From Rhabditoides inermis (taxonomy: Eukaryota > Nematoda > Chromadorea > Rhabditida > Rhabditidae), in assembly GCA_963966185.1 (NCBI GenBank), contig CAWZYM010000114.1, forward strand, positions 1,168,501 through 1,232,500: 64,000 nucleotides of DNA, given 5' to 3'. The notes below the pieces were generated by a model. That model was given only the letters and a program-made list of their open reading frames with translations. It made no database searches and had not been told where the DNA came from. Within the stretch, counting starts at the first letter, position 1. Every line of letters begins with the position of its first letter. The position numbers and the translations under genes are program-made. Positions 46,441 through 58,700 of the stretch are shown here, in pieces.

Positions 46441-47990
46441 TTGACTAAAAACGGCATAAAAAACTGATCTGAAAGTATAGATCTTCGAAACACTCGTCGC
46501 TAAAAATTCGCCCGACGATTTTTTGTCTCTCGCTCCTTTCTCCTCTCCGCGAAATCGACTCGGACCTCGGTCTGGTCGAACTCGTCCGCCCATCAAATGA
46601 ACTATGGGCGTCGACTAAAAACGGCATAAGAAACTGATCTGTAGGTATGAATCTTCGAAACACTCGTCGCTACAAATTTGCCCGACGATTTTTTGTCTCT
46701 CGCTCCACTCTCCTCTCCGCGAAATAGACTCGGACCTCGGTCTGGTCGAACTCGTCCGCCCATCAAATGAACTATGGGCGTCGACTAAAAACGACATAAG
46801 AAACTGATCTGTAGGTATGAATCTTCGAAACACTCGTCGCTACAAATTTGCCCGACGATTTTTTGTCTCTCACTCCTTTCTCCTCTCCGCGAGATCGACT
46901 CGGACCTCGGTCTGGTCGAACTCGTCCGAACATCAAATGAACTATGGGCGTCGACTGAAAACGGCATAAAAAACTGATCTGAAAATATCAATCTTCGAAA
47001 CACTCGTCGCTACAAATTCGCCCGACGATTTTTGTCTCTCGCTCCACTCTCCTCTCCGCGAAATAGACTCGGACCTCGGTCTGGTCGAACTCGTCCGCCC
47101 ATCAAATGAACTATGGGCGTCGACTAAAAACAGCATAAAAAACTGATCTGAAAGTATGAATCTTCGAAACACTCGTCGCTACAAATTCGCCCGACGATTT
47201 TTTGTCTCTCGCTCCACTCTCCTCTCCGCGAGATCGACTCGGACCTCGGTCTGGTCGAACTCGTCCGGCCATCAAATGAACTATGGGCGTCGACTAAAAA
47301 AGGCATCAGAAACTGATCTGAAAGTATGAACCTTCGAAACACTCGTCGCTACAAATTCGCCCGACGATTTTTTGTCTCTCGCTTCACTCTCCTCTTCACA
47401 AGATCGACTCGGACCTCGGTCTGGTCGAACTCGTCCGCCCATCAAATGAACTATGGGCGTCGACTAAAAACGGCAAAAGAAACTGATCTGAAAAGATGAA
47501 TCTTCGAAACACTCGTCGCTACAAATTCGCCCGACGATTTTTTGTCTCTCGCTCCATTCTCCTCTTCACCTCGCTCCACTCTCCTCTCGGCGAAATAGAC
47601 TCGGACCTCGGTCTGGTCGAACTCGTCCGCCCATCAAATGAACTATGGGCGTCGACTAAAAACGACATAAGAAACTGATCTGTAGGTATGAATCTTCGAA
47701 ACACTCGTCGCTACAAATTCGCCCGACGATTTTTGTCTCTCGCTCCACTCTCCTCTCCGCGAAATAGACTCGGACCTCGGTCTGGTCGAACTCGTCCGCC
47801 CATCAAATGAACTATGGGCGTCGACTAAAAACGGCTTAAGAAACTGATCTGAAAGTATGAATCTTCGAAACACTGGTCGCTACAAATTCGCCCGACGATT
47901 TTTTGTCTCTCGCTCCACTCTCCTCTCCGCGAGATCGACTCGGACCTCGGTCTGGTCGAACTCGTCCGAACATCAAATGAACTATGGGCG
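46441..47990. repeat. 1550-bp higher-order unit with a 192-bp monomer, further copy
   Basis: This copy follows 40432-41981 at constant 6009-bp offset through its 192-bp monomer at 47459. After 47651 the monomer order departs to that of the 43.7-kb segment. Confidence 0.82.
47459..47650 (+). repeat. 192-bp variant monomer (fourth)
   Basis: It has the same 22-bp internal duplication, 1550 bp after the third. No further copy is seen to the right end of the window. Confidence 0.88.
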
Positions 47991-49179
47991 TCGACTAAAA
48001 ACGGCATAAATAACTGATCTGAAAGTATGAATCTTCGAAACACTCGTCGCTACAAATTCGCCCGACGATTTTTTGTCTCTCGCTTCACTCTCCTCTTCAC
48101 AAGATCGACTCGGACCTCGGTCTGGTCGAACTCGTCCGCCCATCAAATGAACTATGGGCGTCGACTAAAAACGGCATAAGAAACTGATCTGAAAGTATGA
48201 ATCTTCGAAACACTCGTCGCTAAAAATTCGCCCGACGATTTTTTGTCTCTCGCTCCTTTCTCCTCTCCGCGAGATCGACTCGGACCTCGGTCTGGTCGAA
48301 CTCGTCCGCCCATCAAATGAACTATGGGCGTCGACTAAAAACGGCATAAGAAACTGATCTGTAGGTATGAATCTTCGAAACACTGGTCGCTACAAATTCG
48401 CCCGACGATTTTTTGTCTCTCGCTCCACTCTCCTCTCCGCGAGATCGACTCGGACCTCGGTCTGGTCGAACTCGTCCGCCCATCAAATGAACTATGGGCG
48501 TCGACTAAAAAAGGCATAAGAAACTGATCTGAAAGTATGAATCTTCGAAACACTCGTCGCTACAAATTCGCCCGACGATTTTTTGTCTCTCGCTTCACTC
48601 TCCTCTTCACAAGATCGACTCGGACCTCGGTCTGGTCGAACTTGTCCGCCCATAAAATGAACTATGGGCGTCGACTAAAAACGGCATAAGAAACTGATCT
48701 GAAAGTATGAATCTTCGAAACACTCGTCGCTACAAATTCGCCCGACGATTTTTTGTCTCTCGCTCCACTCTCCTCTTCACGAGATCGACTCGGACCTCGG
48801 TCTGGTCGAACTCGTCCGCCCATCAAATGAACTATGGGCGTCGACTAAAAACGGCATAAAAAACTGATCTGAAAGTATGAATCTTCGAAACACTCGTCGC
48901 TAAAAATTCGCCCGACGATTTTTTGTCTCTCGCTCCTTTCTCCTCTCCGCGAGATCGACTCGGACCTCGGTCTGGTCGAACTCGTCCGCCCATCAAATGA
49001 ACTATGGGCGTCGACTAAAAACGGCATAAGAAACTGATCTGTAGGTATGAATCTTCGAAACACTCGTCGCTACAAATTTGCCCGACGATTTTTTGTCTCT
49101 CGCTCCACTCTCCTCTCCGCGAAATAGACTCGGACCTCGGTCTGGTCGAACTCGTCCGCCCATCAAATGAACTATGGGC
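47820..49179. repeat. 1360-bp (8-monomer) dispersed duplication, copy 2
   Basis: This is the counterpart of 43700-45059, with CTTGTCCGCCCATAAAATG near 48641. The two copies are separated by the blocks that contain the third and fourth 192-bp monomers. Confidence 0.86.
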
Positions 49180-49687
49180 GTCGACTAAAAACGACATAAG
49201 AAACTGATCTGTAAGTATGAATCTTCGAAACACTCGTCGCTACAAATTCGCCCGACGATTTTTGTCTCTCGCTCCACTCTCCTCTCCGCGAAATAGACTC
49301 GGACCTCGGTCTGGTCGAACTCGTCCGCCCATCAAATGAACTATTGGCGTCGACTAAAAACGGCATAAGAAACTGATCTGAAAGTATGAATCTTCGAAAC
49401 ACTCGTCGCTACAAATTCGCCCGACGATTTTTTGTCTCTCGCTCCACTCTCCTCTCCGCGAGATCGACTGGACCTCGGTCTGGTCGAACTCGTCCGCCCA
49501 TCAAATGAACTATGGGCGTCGACTAAAAAAGGCATAAGAAACTGATCTGAAAGTATGAATCTTCGAAACACTCGTCGCTACAAATTCGCCCGACGATTTT
49601 TTGTCTCTCGCTTCACTCTCCTCTTCACAAGATCGACTCGGACCTCGGTCTGGTCGAACTCGTCCGCCCATCAAATGAACTATGGGC

Positions 49688-51755
49688 GTCGACTAAAAAC
49701 GGCATAAGAAACTGATCTGAAAGTATGAATCTTCGAAACACTCGTCGCTAAAAATTCGCCCGACGTTTTTTTGTCTCTCGCTCCTTTCTCCTCTCCGCGA
49801 GATCGACTCGGACCTCGGTCTGGTCGAACTCGTCCGCCCATCAAATGAACTATGGTCGTCGACTAAAAACGGCATAAGAAACTGATCTGTAGGTATGAAT
49901 CTTCGAAACACTCGTCGCTACAAATTTGCCCGACGATTTTTTGTCTCTCGCTCCACTCTCCTCTCCGCGAAATAGACTCGGACCTCGGTCTGGTCGAACT
50001 CGTCCGCCCATCAAATGAACTATGGGCGTCGACTAAAAACGGCATAAGAAACTGATCTGTAGGTATGAATCTTCGAAACACTCGTCGCTACAAATTTGCC
50101 CGACGATTTTTTGTCTCTCGCTCCACTCTCCTCTCCGCGAAATAGACTCGGACCCCGGTCTGGTCGAACTCGTCCGCCCATCAAATGAACTATGGGCGTC
50201 GACTAAAAACGACATAAGAAACTGATCTGTAGGTATGAATCTTCGAAACACTCGTCGCTACAAATTCGCCCGACGATTTTTGTCTCTCGCTCCACTCTCC
50301 TCTCCGCGAAATAGACTCGGACCTCGGTCTGGTCGAACTCGTCCGCCCATCAAATGAACTATGGGCGTCGACTAAAAACGGCATAAGAAACTGATCTGAA
50401 AGTATGAATCTTCGAAACACTCGTCGCTACAAATTCGCCCGACGATTTTTTGTCTCTCGCTCCACTCTCCTCTCCGCGAGATCGACTGGACCTCGGTCTG
50501 GTCGAACTCGTCCGCCCATCAAATGAACTATGGGCGTCGACTAAAAAAGGCATAAGAAACTGATCTGAAAGTATGAATCTTCGAAACACTCGTCGCTACA
50601 AATTCGCCCGACGATTTTTTGTTTCTCGCTTCACTCTCCTCTTCACAAGATCGACTCGGACCTCGGTCTGGTCGAACTCGTCCGCCCATCAAATGAACTA
50701 TGGGCGTCGACTAAAAACGGCATAAGAAACTGATCTGAAAGTATGAATCTTCGAAACACTCGTCGCTAAAAATTCGCCCGACGATTTTTTGTCTCTCGCT
50801 CCTTTCTCCTCTCCGCGAGATCGACTCGGACCTCGGTCTGGTCGAACTCGTCCGCCCATCAAATGAACTATGGGCGTCGACTAAAAACGGCATAAGAAAC
50901 TGATCTGTAGGTATGAATCTTCGAAACACTCGTCGCTACAAATTTGCCCGACGATTTTTTGTCTCTCGCTCCACTCTCCTCTCCGCGAAATAGACTCGGA
51001 CCTCGGTCTGGTCGAACTCGTCCGCCCATCAAATGAACTATGGGCGTCGACTAAAAACGGCTTAAGAAACTGATCTGAAAGTATGAATCTTCGAAACACT
51101 CGTCGCTACAAATTCGCCCGACGATTTTTTGTCTCTCGCTCCACTCTCCTCTCCGCGAGATCGACTCGGACCTCGGTCTGGTCGAACTCGTCCGCCCATC
51201 AAATGAACTATGGGCGTCGACTAAAAAAGGCAAAAGAAACTGATCTGAAAGTATGAATCTTCGAAACACTCGTCGCTACAAATTCGCCCGACGATTTTTT
51301 GTCTCTCGCTTCACTCTCCTCTTCACAAGATCGACTCGGACCTCGGTCTGGTCGAACTCGTCCGCCCATCAAATGAACTATGGGCGTCGACTAAAAACGG
51401 CATAAGAAACTGATCTGAAAGTATGAATCTTCGAAACACTTGTCGCTACAAATTCGCCCGACGATTTTTTGTCTCTCGCTCCACTCTCCTCTTCACGAGA
51501 TCGACTCGGACCTCGGTCTGATCGAACTCGTCCGCCCATCAAATGAACTATGGGCGTCGACTAAAAACGGCATAAGAAACTGATCTGTAGGTATGAATCT
51601 TCGTCGCTACAGATTTGCACTCTCCTCTCCGCGAAATAGACTCGGACCTCGGTCTGGTCGAACTCGTCCGCCCATCAAATGAACTATGGGCGTCGACTAA
51701 AAACGACATAAGAAACTGATCTGTAGGTATGAATCTTCGAAACACTCGTCGCTAC
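49688..51755. repeat. ~2068-bp dispersed duplication, copy 1
   Basis: About twelve monomers, including two TGTAGGTATG/AAATTTGCC monomers, a GATCGACTGGACC monomer (near 50483), a GTTTCTCGC change (near 50620) and the 136-bp monomer at 51556. The same order recurs at offset 4009. A shorter internal period of 1018 bp links 49180-50197 with the start of 50198 onward. Confidence 0.84.
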
Positions 51756-52201
51756 AAGTTCGCCCGACGATTTTTTGTCTCTCGCTTCACTCTCCTCTTC
51801 ACAAGATCGACTCGGACCTCGGTCTGGTCGAACTCGTCCGCCCATAAAATGAACTATGGGCGTCGACTAAAAACGGCATAAGAAACTGATCTGAAAGTAT
51901 GAATCTTCGAAACACTCGTCGCTACAAATTCGCCCGACGATTTTTTGTCTCTCGCTCCACTCTCCTCTTCACGAGATCGACTCGGACCTCGGTCTGGTCG
52001 AACTCGTCCGCCCATCAAATGAACTATGGGCGTCGACTAAAAACGGCATAAAAAACTGATCTGAAAATATGAATCTTCGAAACACTCGTCGCTAAAAATT
52101 CGCCCGACGATTTTTTGTCTCTCGCTCCTTTCTCCTCTCCGCGAGATCGACTCGGACCTCGGTCTGGTCGAACTCGTCCGCCCATCAAATGAACTATGGG
52201 C
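51386..52201. repeat. 816-bp tandem duplication (five monomers, one deleted), copy 1
   Basis: Four 170-bp monomers plus one 136-bp monomer. Markers are CACTTGTCGC (near 51436), the 136-bp monomer at 51556, CTACAAGTTCGCC (near 51755) and CATAAAATG. It is followed immediately by its duplicate. Confidence 0.88.
51556..51691 (+). repeat. 136-bp deleted monomer (first of three)
   Basis: Two internal deletions remove 34 bp. One loses 9 bp (AAACACTCG) after CTTCG, between short CG-ending repeats. The other loses 25 bp from CCGACG to GCTCC, leaving GATTTGCACTCTCC. The other copies are at 52372-52507 and 55565-55700. All three share both deletions, so they descend from one event or one pair of events. 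Confidence 0.9.
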
Positions 52202-53017
52202 GTCGACTAAAAACGGCATAAGAAACTGATCTGAAAGTATGAATCTTCGAAACACTTGTCGCTACAAATTCGCCCGACGATTTTTTGTCTCTCGCTCCAC
52301 TCTCCTCTTCACAAGATCGACTCGGACCTCGGTCTGATCGAACTCGTCCGCCCATCAAATGAACTATGGGCGTCGACTAAAAACGGCATAAGAAACTGAT
52401 CTGTAGGTATGAATCTTCGTCGCTACAGATTTGCACTCTCCTCTCCGCGAAATAGACTCGGACCTCGGTCTGGTCGAACTCGTCCGCCCATCAAATGAAC
52501 TATGGGCGTCGACTAAAAACGACATAAGAAACTGATCTGTAGGTATGAATCTTCGAAACACTCGTCGCTACAAGTTCGCCCGACGATTTTTTGTCTCTCG
52601 CTTCACTCTCCTCTTCACAAGATCGACTCGGACCTCGGTCTGGTCGAACTCGTCCGCCCATAAAATGAACTATGGGCGTCGACTAAAAACGGCATGAGAA
52701 ACTGATCTGAAAGTATGAATCTTCGAAACACTCGTCGCTACAAATTCGCCCGACGATTTTTTGTCTCTCGCTCCACTCTCCTCTTCACGAGATCGACTCG
52801 GACCTCGGTCTGGTCGAACTCGTCCGCCCATCAAATGAACTATGGGCGTCGACTAAAAACGGCATAAAAAACTGATCTGAAAATATAAATCTTCGAAACA
52901 CTCGTCGCTAAAAATTCGCCCGACGATTTTTTGTCTCTCGCTCCTTTCTCCTCTCCGCGAGATCGACTCGGACCTCGGTCTAGTCGAACTCGTCCGCCCA
53001 TCAAATGAACTATGGGC
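52202..53017. repeat. 816-bp tandem duplication, copy 2
   Basis: This is the direct repeat of 51386-52201 at 816-bp offset, with its 136-bp monomer at 52372-52507. It carries scattered changes such as AATATAAATC near 52884. Confidence 0.88.
52372..52507 (+). repeat. 136-bp deleted monomer (second)
   Basis: It carries the same two deletions as the monomer at 51556 and arose with the 816-bp tandem duplication. Confidence 0.88.
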
Positions 53018-53696
53018 GTCGACTAAAAACGGCATAAGAAACTGATCTGTAGGTATGAATCTTCGAAACACTCGTCGCTACAAATTTGCCCGACGATTTT
53101 TTGTCTCTCGCTCCACTCTCCTCTCCGCGAAATAGACTCGGACCTCGGTCTGGTCGAACTCGTCCGCCCATCAAATGAACTATGGGCGTCGACTAAAAAC
53201 GACATAAGAAACTGATCTGTAGGTATGAATCTTCGAAACACTCGTCGCTACAAATTCGCCCGACGATTTTTGTCTCTCGCTCCACTCTCCTCTCCGCGAA
53301 ATAGACTCGGACCTCGGTCTGGTCGAACTCGTCCGCCCATCAAATGAACTATGGGCGTCGACTAAAAACGGCATAAGAAACTGATCTGAAAGTATGAATC
53401 TTCGAAACACTCGTCGCTACAAATTCGCCCGACGATTTTTTGTCTCTCGCTCCACTCTCCTCTCCGCGAAATAGACTCGGACCTCGGTCTGGTCGAACTC
53501 GTCCGCCCATCAAATGAACTATGGGCGTCGACTAAAAAAGGCATAAGAAACTGATCTGAAAGTATTAATCTTCGAAACACTCGTCGCTACAAATTCGCCC
53601 GACGATTTTTTGTCTCTCGCTTCACTCTCCTCTTCACAAGATCGACTCGGACCTCGGTCTGGTCGAACTCGTCCGCCCATCAAATGAACTATGGGC

Positions 53697-55764
53697 GTCG
53701 ACTAAAAACGGCATAAGAAACTGATCTGAAAGTATGAATCTTCGAAACACTCGTCGCTAAAAATTCGCCCGACGATTTTTTGTCTCTCGCTCCTTTCTCC
53801 TCTCCGCGAGATCGACTCGGACCTCGGTCTGGTCGAACTCGTCCGCCCATCAAATGAACTATGGGCGTCGACTAAAAACGGCATAAGAAACTGATCTGTA
53901 GGTATGAATCTTCGAAACACTCGTCGCTACAAATTTGCCCGACGATTTTTTGTCTCTCGCTCCACTCTCCTCTCCGCGAAATAGACTCGGACCTCGGTCT
54001 GGTCGAACTCGTCCGCCCAACAAATGAACTATGGGCGTCGACTAAAAACGGCATAAGAAACTGATCTGTAGGTATGAATCTTCGAAACACTCGTCGCTAC
54101 AAATTTGCCCGACGATTTTTTGTCTCTCGCTCCACTCTCCTCTCCGCGAAATAGACTCGGACCTCGGTCTGGTCGAACTCGTCCGCCCATCAAATGAACT
54201 ATGGGCGTCAACTAAAAACGACATAAGAAACTGATCTGTAGGTATGAATCTTCGAAACACTCGTCGCTACAAATTCGCCCGACGATTTTTGTCTCTCGCT
54301 CCACTCTCCTCTCCGCGAAATAGACTCGGACCTCGGTCTGGTCGAACTCGTCCGCCCATCAAATGAACTATGGGCGTCGACTAAAAACGGCATAAGAAAC
54401 TGATCTGAAAGTATGAATCTTCGAAACACTCGTCGCTACAAATTCGCCCGACGATTTTTTGTCTCTCGCTCCACTCTCCTCTCCGCGAGATCGACTGGAC
54501 CTCGGTCTGGTCGAACTCGTCCGCCCATCAAATGAACTATGGGCGTCGACTAAAAAAGGCATAAGAAACTGATCTGAAAGTATGAATCTTCGAAACACTC
54601 GTCGCTACAAATTCGCCCGACGATTTTTTGTTTCTCGCTTCACTCTCCTCTTCACAAGATCGACTCGGACCTCGGTCTGGTCGAACTCGTCCGCCCATCA
54701 AATGAACTATGGGCGTCGACTAAAAACGGCATAAGAAACTGATCTGAAAGTATGAATCTTCGAAACACTCGTCGCTACAAATTCGCCCGACGATTTTTTG
54801 TCTCTCGCTCCTTTCTCCTCTCCGCGAGATCGACTCGGACCTCGGTCTGGTCGAACTCGTCCGCCTATCAAATGAACTATGGGCGTCGACTAAAAACGGC
54901 ATAAGAAACTGATCTGTAGGTATGAATCTTCGAAACACTCGTCGCTACAAATTTGCCCGACGATTTTTTGTCTCTCGCTCCACTCTCCTCTCCGCGAAAT
55001 AGACTCGGACCTCGGTCTGGTCGAACTCGTCCGCCCATCAAATGAACTATGGGCGTCGACTAAAAACGGCTTAAGAAACTGATCTGAAAGTATGAATCTT
55101 CGAAACACTCGTCGCTACAAATTCGCCCGACGATTTTTTGTCTCTCGCTCCACTCTCCTCTCCGCGAGATCGACTCGGACCTCGGTCTGGTCGAACTCGT
55201 CCGCCCATCAAATGAACTTTGGGCGTCGACTAAAAAAGGCAAAAGAAACTGATCTGAAAGTATGAATCTTCGAAACACTTGTCGCTACAAATTCGCCCGA
55301 CGATTTTTTGTCTCTCGCTTCACTCTCCTCTTCACAAGATCGACTCGGACCTCGGTCTGGTCGAACTCGTCCGCCCATCAAATGAACTATGGGCGTCGAC
55401 TAAAAACGGCATAAGAAACTGATCTGAAAGTATGAATCTTCGAAACACTCGTCGCTACAAATTCGCCCGACGATTTTTTGTCTCTCGCTCCACTCTCCTC
55501 TTCACGAGATCGACTCGGACCTCGGTCTGATCGAACTCGTCCGCCCATCAAATGAACTATGGGCGTCGACTAAAAACGGCATAAGAAACTGATCTGTAGG
55601 TATGAATCTTCGTCGCTACAGATTTGCACTCTCCTCTCCGCGAAATAGACTCGGACCTCGGTCTGGTCGAACTCGTCCGCCCATCAAATGAACTATGGGC
55701 GTCGACTAAAAACGACATAAGAAACTGATCTGTAGGTATGAATCTTCGAAACACTCGTCGCTAC
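53697..55764. repeat. ~2068-bp dispersed duplication, copy 2
   Basis: This is the counterpart of 49688-51755 at constant offset 4009, including GTTTCTCGC near 54630 and the 136-bp monomer at 55565. Small differences include GTCAAC at 54207 and CGCCTATC near 54864. Confidence 0.84.
55565..55700 (+). repeat. 136-bp deleted monomer (third)
   Basis: It carries the same two deletions as the monomer at 51556 and arose with the 4009-bp-offset duplication. Confidence 0.88.
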
Positions 55765-58700
55765 AAATTCGCCCGACGATTTTTTGTCTCTCGCTCCACT
55801 CTCCTCTTCACGAGATCGACTCGGAACTCGGTCTGATCGAACTCGTCCGCCCATCAAATGAACTATGGGCGTCGACTAAAAACGGCATAAGAAACTGATC
55901 TGTAGGTATGAATCTTCGAAACACTCGTCGCTACAAATTCGCCCGACGATTTTTGTCTCTCGCTCCACTCTCCTCTCCGCGAAATAGACTCGGACCTCGG
56001 TCTGGTCGAACTCGTCCGCCCATCAAATGAACTATGGGCGTCGACTAAAAACGGCATAAGAAACTGATCTGAAAGTATGAATCTTCGAAACACTCGTCGC
56101 TACAAATTCGCCCGACGATTTTTTGTCTCTCGCTCCACTCTCCTCTCCGCGAGATCGACTGGACCTCGGTCTGGTCGAACTCGTCCGCCCATCAAATGAA
56201 CTATGGGCGTCGACTAAAAAAGGCATAAGAAACTGATCTGAAAGTATGAATCTTCGAAACACTCGTCGCTAAAAATTCGCCCGACGATTTTTTGTCTCTC
56301 GCTCCTTTCTCCTCTCCGCGAGATCGACTCGGACCTCGGTCTGGTCGAACTCGTCCGCCCATCAAATGAACTATGGGCGTCGACTAAAAACGGCATAAGA
56401 AACTGATCTGTAGGTATGAATCTTCGAAACACTCGTCGCTACAAACTTGCCCGACGATTTTTTGTCTCTCGCTCCACTCTCCTCTCCGCGAAATAGACTC
56501 GGACCTCGGTCTGGTCGAACTCGTCCGCCCATCAAATGAACTATGGGCGTCGACTAAAAACGACAAAAGAAACTGATCTGTAGGTATGAATCTTCGAAAC
56601 ACTCGTCGCTACAAATTCGCCCGACGATTTTTTGTCTCTCGCTTCTTTCTCCTCTCCGCGAGATCGACTCGGACCTCGGTCTGGTCGAACTCGTCCGAAC
56701 ATCAAATGAACTATGGGCGTCGACTGAAAACGGCATAAAAAACTGATCTGAAAGTATCAATCTTCGAAACACTCGTCGCTACAAATTCGCCCGACGATTT
56801 TTGTCTCTCGCTCCACTCTCCTCTCCGCGAAATAGACTCGGACCTCGGTCTGGTCGAACTCGTCCGCCCATCAAATGAACTATGGGCGTCGACTAAAAAC
56901 GGCATAAGAAACTGATCTGAAAGTATGAATCTTCGAAACACTCGTCGCTACAACTTCGCCCGACGATTTTTTTGTCTCTCGCTCCACTCTCCTCTCCGCG
57001 AGATCGACTCGGACCTCGGTCTGGTCGAACTCGTCCGCCCATCAAATGAACTATGGGCGTCGACTAAAAACGGCATAAGAAACTGATCTGTAGGTATGAA
57101 TCTTCGAAACACTCGTCGCTACAAATTTGCCCGACGATTTTTTGTCTCTCGCTCCACTCTCCTCTCCGCGAAATAGACTCGGACCTCGGTCTGGTCGAAC
57201 TCGTCCGCCCATCAAATGAACTATGGGCGTCGACTAAAAACGACAAAAGAAACTGATCTGTAGGTATGAATCTTCGAAACACTCGTCGCTACAAATTCGC
57301 CCGACGATTTTTTGTCTCTCGCTCCTTTCTCCTCTCCGCGAGATCGACTCGGACCTCGGTCTGGTCGAACTCGTCCGAACATCAAATGAACTATGGGCGT
57401 CGACTGAAAACGGCATAAAAAACTGATCTGAAAATATCAATCTTCGAAACACTCGTCGCTACAAATTCGCCCGACGATTTTTGTCTCTCGCTCCACTCTC
57501 CTCTCCGCGAAATAGACTCGGACCTCGGTCTGGTCGAACTCGTCCGCCCATCAAATGAACTATGGGCGTCGACTAAAAACGGCATAAAAAACTGATCTGA
57601 AAGTATGAATCTTCGAAACACTCGTCGCTACAAATTCGCCCGACGATTTTTTGTCTCTCGCTCCACTCTCCTCTCCGCGAGATCGACTCGGACCTCGGTC
57701 TGGTCGAACTCGTCCGGCCATCAAATGAACTATGGGCGTCGACTAAAAAAGGCATCAGAAACTGATCTGAAAGTATGAACCTTCGAAACACTCGTCGCTA
57801 CAAATTCGCCCGACGATTTTTTGTCTCTCGCTTCACTCTCCTCTTCACAAGATCGACTCGGACCTCGGTCTGGTCGAACTCGTCCGCCCATCAAATGAAC
57901 TATGGGCGTCGACTAAAAACGGCAAAAGAAACTGATCTGAAAAGATGAATCTTCGAAACACTCGTCGCTACAAATTCGCCCGACGATTTTTTGTCTCTCG
58001 CTCCACTCTCCTCTTCACGAGATCGACTCGGACCTCGGTCTGGTCGAACTCGTCCGCCCATCAAATGAACTATGGGCGTCGACTAAAAACGGCATAAGAA
58101 ACTGATCTGAAAGTATGAATCTTCGAAACACTCGTCGCTACAGATTCGCCCGACGATTTTTTGTCTCTCGCTCCACTCTCCTCTCCGCGAAATAGACTCG
58201 GACCTCGGTCTGGTCGAACTCGTCCGCCAATCAAATGATTTATGAACGTCAAATAAAAATGGCATAAGAAACTGATCTGAAAGTATTAATCTTCGAAACA
58301 CTCGTCGCTACAGATTCGCCCGACGATTTTTTGTCTCTCGCTCCACTCTCCTCTCCGCGAAATAGACTCGGACCTCGGTCTGGTCGAACTCGTCCGCCCA
58401 TCAAATGAACTATGGGCGTCGACAAAAAACGACATAAGAAACTGAACTGTAGGTATGAATCTTCGAAACACTCGTCGCTACAAATTCGCCCGACGATTTT
58501 TGTCTCTCGCTCCTTTCTCCTCTCCGCGAGATCGACTCGGACCTCGGTCTGGTCGAACTCGTCCGAACATCAAATGAACTATGGGCGTCGACTGAAAACG
58601 GCATAAAAAACTGATCTGAAAATATCAATCTTCGAAACACTCGTCGCTACAAATTCGCCCGACGATTTTTGTCTCTCGCTCCACTCTCCTCTCCGCGAAA

